Shown here in pieces: positions 10,568 to 18,806 of a DNA stretch of 64,000 bases. The position numbers and the translations under genes are program-made. The stretch comes from Flavobacterium faecale (GTDB lineage: Bacteria > Bacteroidota > Bacteroidia > Flavobacteriales > Flavobacteriaceae), in contig NZ_CP020918.1 of NCBI RefSeq assembly GCF_003076455.1, forward strand, positions 3,818,001 through 3,882,000, in the 5' to 3' direction. Position 1 is the first letter of the stretch. Each line of letters begins with the position of its first letter. The notes beneath the pieces are model-generated. The model made no database searches. It worked only from the letters and a program-made list of their open reading frames with translations, and was not told where the DNA came from.

Positions 10568-11725
10568 ATGGAACAAACATGGAGATGGTACGGACCAAAT
10601 GACCCAGTGAAATTATCGGATGCTAGACAAGCTGGTGCTACCGGAATTGTTACTGCCTTACATCATATTAAAAACGGACAAGTATGGGAAGTGGATGAAA
10701 TCATGAAACGCAAAAACGAAGTCGAAGCCGCTGGATTGACTTTGTCAGTGGTAGAAAGTATTCCCGTTCATGAAGATATCAAAAAACAATCGGGTGATTA
10801 TTTAAAATATATCGAAAACTACAAGCAGAGTATCAAAAATTTGGCGGCTTGTGGTATTGATATTGTTTGTTATAATTTTATGCCCGTTTTGGACTGGTCA
10901 AGAACTGACTTGTCGTATGAGGTAGAAGATGGCTCCAAAGCATTGCGTTTTGATGTAAATGAATTTGCAGCTTTTGAATTGTTTATTTTAAAAAGACCAG
11001 GAGCAGAAAAAACCTATAACGAAGCTCAAAAAGTAAAAGCTAAAGCTACTTTCGAAAAAATGACAGATGCTGAAAAACTTAAATTACAGCAAAATATTAT
11101 CGCAGGTTTACCTGGTGCAGAAGAATCTTATTCTGTCGAAGATTTCTTGAAAGTGCTACAAGGATATGATGGAATTGATGCAGCCAAATTAAAAGAAAAT
11201 TTATATTATTTTTTACGCGAAATCATCCCTGTGGCGGAGAGTGCTGGTGTAAAAATGGCTATTCATCCCGATGATCCACCCTACCCTATTTTAGGTTTAC
11301 CAAGAGTAGTAAGTACCGAAGCGGATTTGAAACAATTATTAGAAGCTATTGATTCTCCTTCCAACGGATTTACTATGTGTACGGGTTCCTACGGTGTAAT
11401 TGCTGAGAATGACCTACCTGGAATTGTAGACCGTCATGGTGCTAAAATGAACTTTATCCATTTGAGAAGTACACAACGCGATGCCGAAGGGAATTTTTAC
11501 GAAGCCAATCATCTAGAAGGTGACGTTGATATGTACGCAGTGGTAAAATCAATTATCCAAAAAGAAAAAGAAACTGGCCGAATTATTCCAATGCGTCCCG
11601 ATCACGGACACCAAATGTTGGATGATTTGAACAAAAAAACAAACCCAGGGTATTCAGGAATTGGTCGCTTACGTGGTCTTGCTGAATTACGTGGTCTTGA
11701 AGTAGGAATTAAAAGAAGTTTATAA
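10568..11725 (+). CDS. uxuA: Mannonate dehydratase UxuA
   Basis: A 385-residue enzyme that dehydrates D-mannonate to 2-keto-3-deoxy-D-gluconate. The N-terminus [33 protein letters not shown] is characteristic of UxuA, as are metal-site segments [25 protein letters not shown] and the C-terminal [10 protein letters not shown]. Length agrees with the family (about 390). It is a TIM-barrel, divalent-metal-dependent enzyme. It follows the mannonate oxidoreductase by 54 bp and precedes uxaC by only 7 bp, so translation of the last two may be coupled. Its product needs KdgK and KdgA, which are not in this window. Confidence 0.96.
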   Translation: MEQTWRWYGPNDPVKLSDARQAGATGIVTALHHIKNGQVWEVDEIMKRKNEVEAAGLTLSVVESIPVHEDIKKQSGDYLKYIENYKQSIKNLAACGIDIVCYNFMPVLDWSRTDLSYEVEDGSKALRFDVNEFAAFELFILKRPGAEKTYNEAQKVKAKATFEKMTDAEKLKLQQNIIAGLPGAEESYSVEDFLKVLQGYDGIDAAKLKENLYYFLREIIPVAESAGVKMAIHPDDPPYPILGLPRVVSTEADLKQLLEAIDSPSNGFTMCTGSYGVIAENDLPGIVDRHGAKMNFIHLRSTQRDAEGNFYEANHLEGDVDMYAVVKSIIQKEKETGRIIPMRPDHGHQMLDDLNKKTNPGYSGIGRLRGLAELRGLEVGIKRSL

Positions 11726-11732
11726 AAAAAAT

Positions 11733-13145
11733 ATGTCACAAACATTCATCACCGAAGATTTTTTATTACATACTGAGGTTGCCAAAAAGTTGTACCATGA
11801 GTATGCCAAATCGCAACCCATTTATGATTATCACAATCATTTGTCTCCAAAAGACATAGCCGAAGATCGTCAGTTTGAAAACATTACCCAATTGTGGATC
11901 GAAGGCGATCATTACAAGTGGCGTGCCATGCGTGCCAATGGGATCAACGAAAAGTACATTACGGGTGACGCAAGCGATTTGGAAAAATTCAAAAAATATG
12001 CCGAAACCCTTCCTTATACTTTAAGAAACCCCTTGTATCATTGGACACATTTGGAACTGAAAAATTATTTTGGAATTACAGAGCTATTAAACGCTGATTC
12101 TGCCGAAAGAATTTTTCATACCTGCAACGAGCTTTTAAAAACTCCTGAATACAGTGTTCGAAAGCTATTGCTAAAAATGAATGTCAAAATGGTAGGAACT
12201 ACCGATGATCCTACAGATGATTTAGCCTACCACAAACAGTTGAAAGAAGAAGGTTTTGAAATCGCTGTTTTACCAACTTTCAGACCTGACAAAGCTACAG
12301 AAATCGAGAAAAGCCTTGCTTTCATAAACTGGATTCAGAAATTAGCAACCGTTGTTGGCTATGCTATTTCAGATTATGCAACCCTGATAAAAGCCATTGC
12401 AGAACGTCATGATTATTTTCATGAAGTGGGTTGCCGTATATCCGATCATGGACACAACAATTATTATGGAGCAGATTTTACTGCCGAAGAAGTAGATACC
12501 ATTTTCAAAAAAGGTTTACAATTACAACCACTTACTTCATTAGAAATAGAAAAATACAAATCGGCTGTATTAAACAAAATTGCTACTATGAACCACAGTA
12601 AATCGTGGGTACAACAATTTCACGTAGGCGCTATTCGAAATAACAACGCCAAAATGATGGAAGTTTTAGGACCAGACCAAGGATTCGATTCTATCGGAGA
12701 CCAAATCATGGCCGAAAACATGAGTCGCTTTTTTGGTCGATTAAGTATCGAAAATGCCTTGGCCAAAACGATTGTCTACAACCTCAACCCTCGTGACAAC
12801 GAAATGATTGCATCAATGGTAGCCAACTTTAACGATGGTTCTGTCGCTGGAAAAATGCAATACGGTGCCGCTTGGTGGTTCTTGGACCAAAAAGATGGAA
12901 TGGAAAAACAATTGGACGTCCTTTCTAACTTTGGGTTACTAGGCCGTTTTGTCGGAATGTTGACTGATTCTCGCAGCTTTCTATCGTTTCCACGTCACGA
13001 ATATTTCCGACGCATTCTCTGCAATGTTTTGGGTGAAGAAGTCGAAAAAGGAGAATTACCTAATGACATGCAACTCATCGGTACGCTCGTAACCAACATC
13101 TGCAGTCAAAATGCAGTGCAGTATTTTAATTTTTCAAAAGATTAA
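11733..13145 (+). CDS. uxaC: Glucuronate isomerase UxaC
   Basis: A 470-residue uronate isomerase converting D-glucuronate to D-fructuronate (and galacturonate to tagaturonate in the family). It has the amidohydrolase-like metal motif YDYHNHLSPKDIAEDRQF near residue 30, the conserved NITQLWIEGDHYKWRAMR, VGTTDDPTDDL, and AWWFLDQKDGMEKQLDVLSNFGLL blocks. Full length for the family. It lies 7 bp after uxuA and 39 bp before the transporter. With the SDR and UxuA it makes the complete glucuronate to 2-keto-3-deoxygluconate route. No altronate branch (UxaA/UxaB) is present here, which favours glucuronate over galacturonate as the physiological substrate; that preference is inference. Confidence 0.97.
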   Translation: MSQTFITEDFLLHTEVAKKLYHEYAKSQPIYDYHNHLSPKDIAEDRQFENITQLWIEGDHYKWRAMRANGINEKYITGDASDLEKFKKYAETLPYTLRNPLYHWTHLELKNYFGITELLNADSAERIFHTCNELLKTPEYSVRKLLLKMNVKMVGTTDDPTDDLAYHKQLKEEGFEIAVLPTFRPDKATEIEKSLAFINWIQKLATVVGYAISDYATLIKAIAERHDYFHEVGCRISDHGHNNYYGADFTAEEVDTIFKKGLQLQPLTSLEIEKYKSAVLNKIATMNHSKSWVQQFHVGAIRNNNAKMMEVLGPDQGFDSIGDQIMAENMSRFFGRLSIENALAKTIVYNLNPRDNEMIASMVANFNDGSVAGKMQYGAAWWFLDQKDGMEKQLDVLSNFGLLGRFVGMLTDSRSFLSFPRHEYFRRILCNVLGEEVEKGELPNDMQLIGTLVTNICSQNAVQYFNFSKD

Positions 13146-13184
13146 TTTCTTTTAAAAATTGTAAACTATAAATCAAAAAAAACT

Positions 13185-14630
13185 ATGATTAACCAAAACC
13201 AAAACGTTGGAAAGTACCGCTGGTCCATTTGTGGATTACTGTTTTTTGCAACCACCATCAATTACCTTGACCGACAAGTACTGTCCTTGACCTGGAGCGA
13301 TTTTATTGCTCCCGAATTTCACTGGACCAATAATGATTACGGAAACATAACAGCCTTATTTTCTATATTTTACGCTGTATCCTTATTATTTGCTGGTCGA
13401 TTTGTCGATTGGTTAGACACCAAAAAAGGATTTCTATGGGCAATTGGTATCTGGTCAATTGGTGCTTGTTTGCACGCTTTTTGCGGAATTGCAACTTCTG
13501 GAATCATCACTGGTAATTGGTTTGTGAGTTTCGGCGGCGCCAAAGAAATCATTGAAAACATCAACGATACCGGAATGGTAATCAACGTGAGTGTTACCTT
13601 ATTTATCTTTGCCCGTTTTGTGTTAGCTTTAGGTGAAGCCGGAAATTTTCCAGCTTCCATCAAAACAACAGCCGAATATTTCCCTAAAAAAGACAGGGCC
13701 TTCTCTACCAGTATTTTCAATGCTGGAGCAACAGTTGGTGCTTTGGCAGCACCCATTACAATTCCGTTTATCGCCAAAGCTTATGGGTGGGAAATGGCTT
13801 TTATCATCATTGGAGCCTTAGGTTTTGTATGGATGGGATTTTGGATTTTCATGTATGACAAACCCGAAAAACATCCAAAAGTAACTGCTGCCGAATTAGA
13901 ATATATTCAGCAAGACGATATTGCAGCTAGCAAACTAGAGGGATACATACCTGAGACAACCGCAAAAGTATCCTTGAAACAGTGCTTAAAATACAGACAA
14001 ACTTGGGCGTTCGCCTTTGGTAAGTTCATGACCGACGGTGTGTGGTGGTTCTTTTTATACTGGACACCTGCTTATTTGAGTTCTGTTTATGGCATGAATT
14101 CAACTGATGCTGCTTTCCCATTATTCGTACTGTATATGATCACCTTACTTTCGATTATCGGAGGATGGCTACCTACCTATTTTGTAGAAAAAAAAGGAAT
14201 GGATCCCTACGCAGGTAGAATGCAATCCATGTTAATTTTCGCCTTTTTCCCATTATTGGCTTTAGTAGCACAGCCATTAGGACACATTACCTACTGGATA
14301 CCCGTTATCATCATTGGTATCGCAGGAGCGGCTCACCAAGCTTGGTCTGCCAATATATTTACCACTGTTGGTGATATGTTTCCACGAAAAGCCATCGCAA
14401 CCATCACCGGAATTGGTGGTTTGGCCGGAGGAGTAGGATCTACTATAATCAACAAAAGCTCGGGACTTTTATTCGATTACGCAACCGTAACCGAAATGAA
14501 TTTTATGGGCTTTCACGGCATCGAAGCAGGATATTTCATCATTTTCTCTGCTTGTGCCGTTTGCTATTTAATCGGTTGGTCTGTGATGAAAATCTTAGTT
14601 CCAAAATATGCTCCTATAACCGATTTGTAA
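13185..14630 (+). CDS. MFS hexuronate transporter (ExuT-like)
   Basis: A 481-residue major facilitator protein with about 12 membrane segments. The start RWSICGLLFFATTINYLDRQVLSLTW is typical of the anion:cation symporter family that includes ExuT, and RFVLALGEAGNFPASIKTTAEYFPKKDRAFSTSIFNAGATVGALAAP is the conserved block after TM4. An extra hydrophilic stretch at about residues 100-140 (between TM3 and TM4) makes it longer than E. coli ExuT; I read this as a lineage-specific loop, not an error. As the last gene of the uronate operon, before a strong terminator, it most likely imports free glucuronate. Substrate is inferred from context. Confidence 0.88.
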   Translation: MINQNQNVGKYRWSICGLLFFATTINYLDRQVLSLTWSDFIAPEFHWTNNDYGNITALFSIFYAVSLLFAGRFVDWLDTKKGFLWAIGIWSIGACLHAFCGIATSGIITGNWFVSFGGAKEIIENINDTGMVINVSVTLFIFARFVLALGEAGNFPASIKTTAEYFPKKDRAFSTSIFNAGATVGALAAPITIPFIAKAYGWEMAFIIIGALGFVWMGFWIFMYDKPEKHPKVTAAELEYIQQDDIAASKLEGYIPETTAKVSLKQCLKYRQTWAFAFGKFMTDGVWWFFLYWTPAYLSSVYGMNSTDAAFPLFVLYMITLLSIIGGWLPTYFVEKKGMDPYAGRMQSMLIFAFFPLLALVAQPLGHITYWIPVIIIGIAGAAHQAWSANIFTTVGDMFPRKAIATITGIGGLAGGVGSTIINKSSGLLFDYATVTEMNFMGFHGIEAGYFIIFSACAVCYLIGWSVMKILVPKYAPITDL

Positions 14631-14672
14631 TTTAGATTATAAATTATTTGGGCATGCCACCATATAAAAAAA

Positions 14673-14709
14673 GGGGCTAATAATGCAATGCGCTTATTAG
14701 CCCCTTTTT
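14673..14709 (+). terminator. Intrinsic terminator after the hexuronate operon
   Basis: A perfect 11-bp stem (GGGGCTAATAA with TTATTAGCCCC), a 10-nt loop and a T5 tract follow the transporter stop by about 43 bp. The upstream A-run would let it work on the other strand too. Confidence 0.92.
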
Positions 14710-14783
14710 CATCTGCTGTCGGGCTATCGGCTATATCTCTTCGTTTCACTACGAGGATACCGCCTCTATCCCTCATGCGAGCG
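14710..14783. repeat. Probable interspersed intergenic repeat of the flavobacterial type
   Basis: GC-richer than its surroundings, with the local hairpin CTTCGT/ACGAGG and the string GTCGGGCTATCGGCTATATC. I recognise this kind of segment as a repeated intergenic element in Flavobacterium genomes. No second copy is in this window to prove it. From 14784 to 15241 I see only AT-rich sequence without genes or clear structures. Confidence 0.4.
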
Positions 14784-15241
14784 TAACCAATTCAAATGGA
14801 CTCTTTTTATACCATTCGAATATTTTAATTTTTTCAATCCTATTTCTTATATCAAAGTTCGCTTTTAACAAAATTTACTACTAGCATTAACTGCAATTTT
14901 TATCCAAACCACCAAGATTTTGATAATCACTATTAAACAACAAGAACAAACATTTTATTCCTTTCTTATAGTTTCAAAATATCTTTTATTACTTCTTGCA
15001 GCAGCTTTATTATTATTATTTCTTCCTTACAATTCCCTTATACATCATTTCACCAATTTTAAAAATGAATGTATTTAGCAGTCATCTCTTTATCATTCTC
15101 AGTCGAGCATTTGCAAAAAAGAGAACAATCATTGCTAACAATTTATATCGATCATAGAAGTTATAATTCATGTCAAATCTTATTAGCTTCGATTTAATTT
15201 TAAATTGCAAAAAGCGCATCATGGCACGTTCATAATTTAAC

Positions 15242-15278
15242 AAACGGCTGTTTCAAAATAATTTGAAGCAGCCGTTTT
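15242..15278. terminator. Strong hairpin terminator without an obvious upstream gene
   Basis: AAACGGCTGTTTCAAA pairs with TTTGAAGCAGCCGTTT (one mismatch), followed by T5. It lies 73 bp before the interrupted lipoprotein gene on the same strand. No coding sequence between 14631 and here would need it, so it may end an unrecognised small RNA or be a remnant. Confidence 0.7.
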
Positions 15279-15446
15279 TGTATGCTGAAAAAATTTGTAC
15301 ATTAACAACTACAAGCAATCACTCAATCGCAACATCAAAATTCACTTGAAATGATAAAGAATAACTTGATTTCTATTGGCATGCTAGCCTTACTAGTGTT
15401 TTGACCCCTATAAAACAAGAGTATTATTCTAAATTTCGATTATTAA

Positions 15447-16292
15447 TTATGCGGTTAATTTTTCCAATAAAATTAGATCTTTATCTTGGTTCCATTTTTC
15501 CATTGGTGTAATACGTCCTAATAGCCCATGCAGCCTATTATTGTTATAGAAAATCACATACCTTTTTAATATCTGTTCAATTTCTCCAAAAGTTCTATAA
15601 TCAACCCTTTGGAACACTTCTTTTTTTAGGATTCCATGATAAGCTTCAATATGTGCATTTTCTTCAGGTGTGGCTACATGTGTAAATTCCTGCTGAACAC
15701 CTATTATACCTAGGTATTCACGAACACTTTTGGCAATAAATTGACTACCATTATCACTTCTAATAACAACGTTTTCAGGGTATTGGTATTCTAAAAATAA
15801 ATCAGAAAGGAATGTTATTACTTTGTTCTGTTTTATTGAAAAAGAGAAGTAATCTTTTAAAATTCTACGGGTATGAACGTCTATGATTGATAGTAAGTAG
15901 GCATTTTTACCTACACTAGGAATCCAAACCATCTTAATATCCATTTCTATACACTGAAACGGCCTAACAGTAATAACCTTTCTATATTTTACAAACTTAC
16001 GCCCAGAACCACTCCTGTTTATCCTATTTTCGAGTTTTAACAAGCCTTCTTCTTTCATAATTCGGTAAAGCTTTTTGTGATTAATCTTATATCCATCTCG
16101 ATGTAAGTAAGAAGTCATTAAGCGGTATCCGCAGTCTATAAACTCATGGCTTAAAATCTCTTTAACCGATGCTATAACAGTTTCTTGACTCACCATTCCC
16201 TTGGACTTATTATAAGTAAAGACACTAGGCTTATTACCTTTTTTGCCAAGACTTGGCCTTCGGTAATAGCTGCTTTGATTCATACCTAACAT
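15447..16292 (-). CDS. IS3-family transposase OrfB (DDE catalytic part)
   Basis: A 281-residue stretch from the first ATG; the open frame extends further upstream to the orfA slippery site, so the real product is an OrfAB fusion. It has the HTH_21-like segment YRLMTSYLHRDGYKINHKKLYRIMKEEGLL and the rve integrase core. The acidic triad is visible as D in IEMDIKMVWIP, D in VIRSDNGSQF and E in EENAHIEAYHGILKKE, with the usual N and K neighbours. C-terminus YNNNRLHGLLGRITPMEKW is typical of IS3. It catalyses cut-out as a circle and insertion of the element. Confidence 0.95.
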   Translation of the reverse strand: MLGMNQSSYYRRPSLGKKGNKPSVFTYNKSKGMVSQETVIASVKEILSHEFIDCGYRLMTSYLHRDGYKINHKKLYRIMKEEGLLKLENRINRSGSGRKFVKYRKVITVRPFQCIEMDIKMVWIPSVGKNAYLLSIIDVHTRRILKDYFSFSIKQNKVITFLSDLFLEYQYPENVVIRSDNGSQFIAKSVREYLGIIGVQQEFTHVATPEENAHIEAYHGILKKEVFQRVDYRTFGEIEQILKRYVIFYNNNRLHGLLGRITPMEKWNQDKDLILLEKLTA

Positions 16293-16342
16293 ACAAATGA
16301 CTTTGCTTTTACTGATTTTATGTTTGCTACAGATACTATCAA

Positions 16343-16654
16343 CTAAATCTTTCTTGGATCGGACGTCCCAAACTTTTTTTTTAAAAGTTCACGTCCAATT
16401 TCTAGTTCAATTTCTTTATTAGCTAATAATTTACGTAGAATTCTGTTCTCTTCCTCAGCTTGCTTTAACTCTTTGCTACGATCGTCATAAGTAACTTTTA
16501 AGCCTGCCTCTCCTTGTTTTTCATGCTTCTTCTTCCAACTATACAAACTTCCTGTACTAACACTGTATTTACGACAGGTTTCTACAACGCCTAATTCTTC
16601 GCAAGAAGATAAAATTTCTAACTTCTCTTCTAAACTCCATTTCTTGTATTTCAT
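16343..16654 (-). CDS. IS3-family OrfA (HTH DNA-binding part)
   Basis: A 103-residue protein with an N-terminal helix-turn-helix (YKKWSLEEKLEILSSCEELGVVETCRKYSVSTGSLYSWKKK) and a leucine-zipper-like coiled coil (LKQAEEENRILRKLLANKEIELEIG). It ends shortly after a run of nine A on the coding strand (plus-strand T9 at 16374-16382). A -1 slip there changes LLKKKFGTSDP to the frame reading KVWDVRSKKDLVDS, which stays open into orfB. This is the standard programmed frameshift of IS3 elements making the OrfAB transposase. Confidence 0.94.
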   Translation of the reverse strand: MKYKKWSLEEKLEILSSCEELGVVETCRKYSVSTGSLYSWKKKHEKQGEAGLKVTYDDRSKELKQAEEENRILRKLLANKEIELEIGRELLKKKFGTSDPRKI

Positions 16655-17161
16655 ATCTCAAATGTACTATTTGAAATTTAGAATATCACTCTGAACTTAT
16701 AAGGGGCTAAAATAACTAGGCTGCAGCAGTCAAAAAACTGCACAACTAGCAGACAACGATACCGGAAAGGGAGACACACGCACACATGAAGTGAATATGA
16801 TTGATGATAACACTTATTTGTTAACTGAAAGCGCAACCGATAAAACCTATGGTTACACAAAAGAAAACCCCATAAAAGTAGGCGGTGTAAAAGATAAAAC
16901 GGGTCCTAAAAATGAACGTCGATTTTTGAATGCGCTCTTTGGTCCAAATGATAAAATGACAACCTACTTTAGAGCAGGAAGTTGCTGTCCGTTTAAATCT
17001 CCTAACGGTTTTATAAACAATTTAGGCATGCTTGATCGCTATAGAATCACAGAAATAGGAAGCAAAGATACTCTTGACATTTTTATCAATATGTATGATG
17101 AAGGAGATTTACTGGTTCCACAAGGATTGAAGGCACAGCAACCCAAATAGTAGTAAAAAAA

Positions 17162-17206
17162 AACACCCAATAACAATCGTATTAAAACGCTTTGTTATTG
17201 GGTGTT
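17162..17206. terminator. Bidirectional terminator between the lipoprotein gene and susD
   Basis: A perfect 15-bp stem AACACCCAATAACAA with its complement and a 15-nt loop, A-rich on the left and T-rich on the right. It sits between the convergent lipoprotein (+) and susD (-) genes and can serve both. Confidence 0.9.
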
Positions 17207-17225
17207 AAAATTTTAAAAGCTGTTA

Positions 17226-18788
17226 TTAATTGTAACCAGCATTTTGAGTAATCGTAATAGTATTGTTAGTATCCAATTCTATTTGCGGAATCGGCAATAA
17301 CATACTGTTAGCATTTACTCTTGAGGTTAAAATAGCAGGAGTAACATTTGCAGCATTGTCTGTATAAAATGAATATAGCAATGGTTGCATATCAATTATA
17401 AGATGTTGTCTCATCACATCTACAACATTGATCGTTGATAGTGTAGTACTATAACGCAACAAATCATACCATCTTTGATTTTCCCCAGCAAATTCCCAAC
17501 GTCTTTCATTTGCTAGTGCAAGATTAAACTTAGCATCAGTATCAATATTACTTGCTACTAGTGATGTTAACCCAGTCGCTCTTGTTCTAATTTTGTTCAT
17601 ATAAATCAAAGAATTAGCATCTCCTTTACCTGCCGCTTCAGCATACATTAATAATACATCTGCATATCTAATAATTGGGAAATCAAATTCTGAATCATAC
17701 TTCACAGTTTGTGCTGCATGAAATTTAGTGTAATACAATTTTCTAGGCAAAGAAATATCGGCAGATTGCGCAACAAATGCTCTACGACCATCCGTAGCAT
17801 TGAAAGAATTATACAATTCAACAGTTGGAGCATTGTCACCTTGATTTCCTGAAACAGTTACCCCACCTGTAGTTGCATTTGGTGCAAAGTCAGAAGTGAA
17901 AGGAGAGCCCAAACCTATGTTTCCTGTTTTGTAACGTATTGTAAACAAAATTTCTTTGTTTAACTCATTAGTTGTAGCATATACTCGAGAAGCAGTTGTT
18001 TCTAAATCATATCCACTATTAGCAATAATATCAGTTGTTAAAGCTAAAGATTCTGCCTTGCGACCTAAAGTTAAATATACCTTAGCCAATAAAGCTTTAG
18101 CAGCCCAAACATTTGCTTTTCCAGCATTTGCAGCTGTAATATTAGCATACTTTGCAGCGTTACCATTAGCAATAGAACTTTGTAGATCGGCAATAATTAA
18201 ATTATAAACAGAAGCTTGATCAGCACGATTCAAAATAGAAGCGTCGCTACGAGTTACTGGTTCGTGAACTAAGAAAACATCACCAAAAAGACGTACTAAA
18301 TTAAAATAGTGGTACGCGCGTAAAAAACAAGCTTGCGAAGCCACATCTTTGATATCAGCAGCTGATGCATTTATTGAGTTACCGCCATAAACGACAGCAG
18401 TACCGTTATAGTTAACATTCATTTTGTCCAAAAGAATGTTGTTGTTCTTGATATTTACATAAGTGTAGTACCAAAAGTTCTTCAAATTGGTATCGTTTGT
18501 ACCTACAAAAAATGCATCATAAGACAAAAAGAAAATGTTATCTACAGAGGTGGTAGCGATTTGATTCATCGCTGTGTTGTCTGAACGTAATTCTGTAAAT
18601 TTCCATTCTTCCGCTGCAGGAGCTCTCATACCCGCATAACAAGCATTAAGAGCAGTGTTTAGTTCAGCAGTATTCGAAAAGAATACTGCCTCCGTAATAT
18701 ATGATTGAGGTGCGATGTCGATAAAACTGTCACTACAACTAGTTAAACCTAACATTAATGCTCCAATAAAATATTTATATGTTTTCAT
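17226..18788 (-). CDS. SusD/RagB family nutrient-binding outer membrane lipoprotein
   Basis: A 520-residue lipoprotein with signal peptide MKTYKYFIGALMLGLTSC and lipid-anchor Cys18. The following SDSFIDIAPQSYITEAVFFSN is the classic SusD N-terminus. TPR-like helical segments (ASQACFLRAYHYFNLVRLFGDVFLV, AAKALLAKVYLTLGR) and the C-terminal FDFPIIRYADVLLMYAEAAGK plus NERRWEFAGENQRWYDLLRY match SusD_RagB. It covers the lumen of its SusC partner at the outer membrane and binds oligosaccharide or another nutrient. It lies 18 bp after susC on the same strand. No polysaccharide lyase or glycoside hydrolase is adjacent, so the substrate is unknown; the nearby uronate operon makes a uronic-acid glycan plausible. 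Confidence 0.95.
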   Translation of the reverse strand: MKTYKYFIGALMLGLTSCSDSFIDIAPQSYITEAVFFSNTAELNTALNACYAGMRAPAAEEWKFTELRSDNTAMNQIATTSVDNIFFLSYDAFFVGTNDTNLKNFWYYTYVNIKNNNILLDKMNVNYNGTAVVYGGNSINASAADIKDVASQACFLRAYHYFNLVRLFGDVFLVHEPVTRSDASILNRADQASVYNLIIADLQSSIANGNAAKYANITAANAGKANVWAAKALLAKVYLTLGRKAESLALTTDIIANSGYDLETTASRVYATTNELNKEILFTIRYKTGNIGLGSPFTSDFAPNATTGGVTVSGNQGDNAPTVELYNSFNATDGRRAFVAQSADISLPRKLYYTKFHAAQTVKYDSEFDFPIIRYADVLLMYAEAAGKGDANSLIYMNKIRTRATGLTSLVASNIDTDAKFNLALANERRWEFAGENQRWYDLLRYSTTLSTINVVDVMRQHLIIDMQPLLYSFYTDNAANVTPAILTSRVNANSMLLPIPQIELDTNNTITITQNAGYN

Positions 18789-18806
18789 ACTTACTATTTT
18801 TTAAAA

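Larger units (their letters stand above)
15397..16714 (-). mobile_element. IS3-family insertion sequence, 1318 bp, intact
   Basis: Imperfect terminal inverted repeats: left end TGTTTTGACCCCTATAA, right end (read inwards) TATTTTAGCCCCTTATAA, with similarity continuing about 40 bp to the shared TATTCTAAATTT. It is flanked by the direct repeat ACTAG at 15392-15396 and 16715-16719. Two overlapping-phase genes, orfA and orfB, are on the minus strand with an A9 slippery run between them. All parts appear intact, so the copy may be active. Confidence 0.93.
15351..17150 (+). pseudogene. Small lipoprotein gene interrupted by IS3-family insertion
   Basis: The left part (15351-15396) reads ATG-start MIKNNLISIGMLALL and the right part continues from 16720. 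Joining them across the IS, with one copy of the 5-bp duplication ACTAG removed, restores an uninterrupted 158-residue lipoprotein. Its signal peptide MIKNNLISIGMLALLGC has a perfect lipobox (LLGC) and is followed by SSQKTAQLADNDTGKG. The mature part contains YGYTKENPIKVGGV, NERRFLNALFGPN and RAGSCCPFKSPNG. I recognise this as a small Flavobacteriaceae family that is often auto-labelled 2-dehydro-3-deoxyphosphooctonate aldolase, although nothing in it supports that activity. The remaining downstream frame could start at GTG 16791 but would lack the export signal, so the gene is probably inactive. Confidence 0.9.

Noticed and set aside
16791..17150. A free-standing 119-aa gene starting at GTG
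   Set aside because: The upstream frame continues in phase through a lipobox to the IS end, and the missing signal peptide start is on the other side of the IS. It is the 3' part of a split gene.
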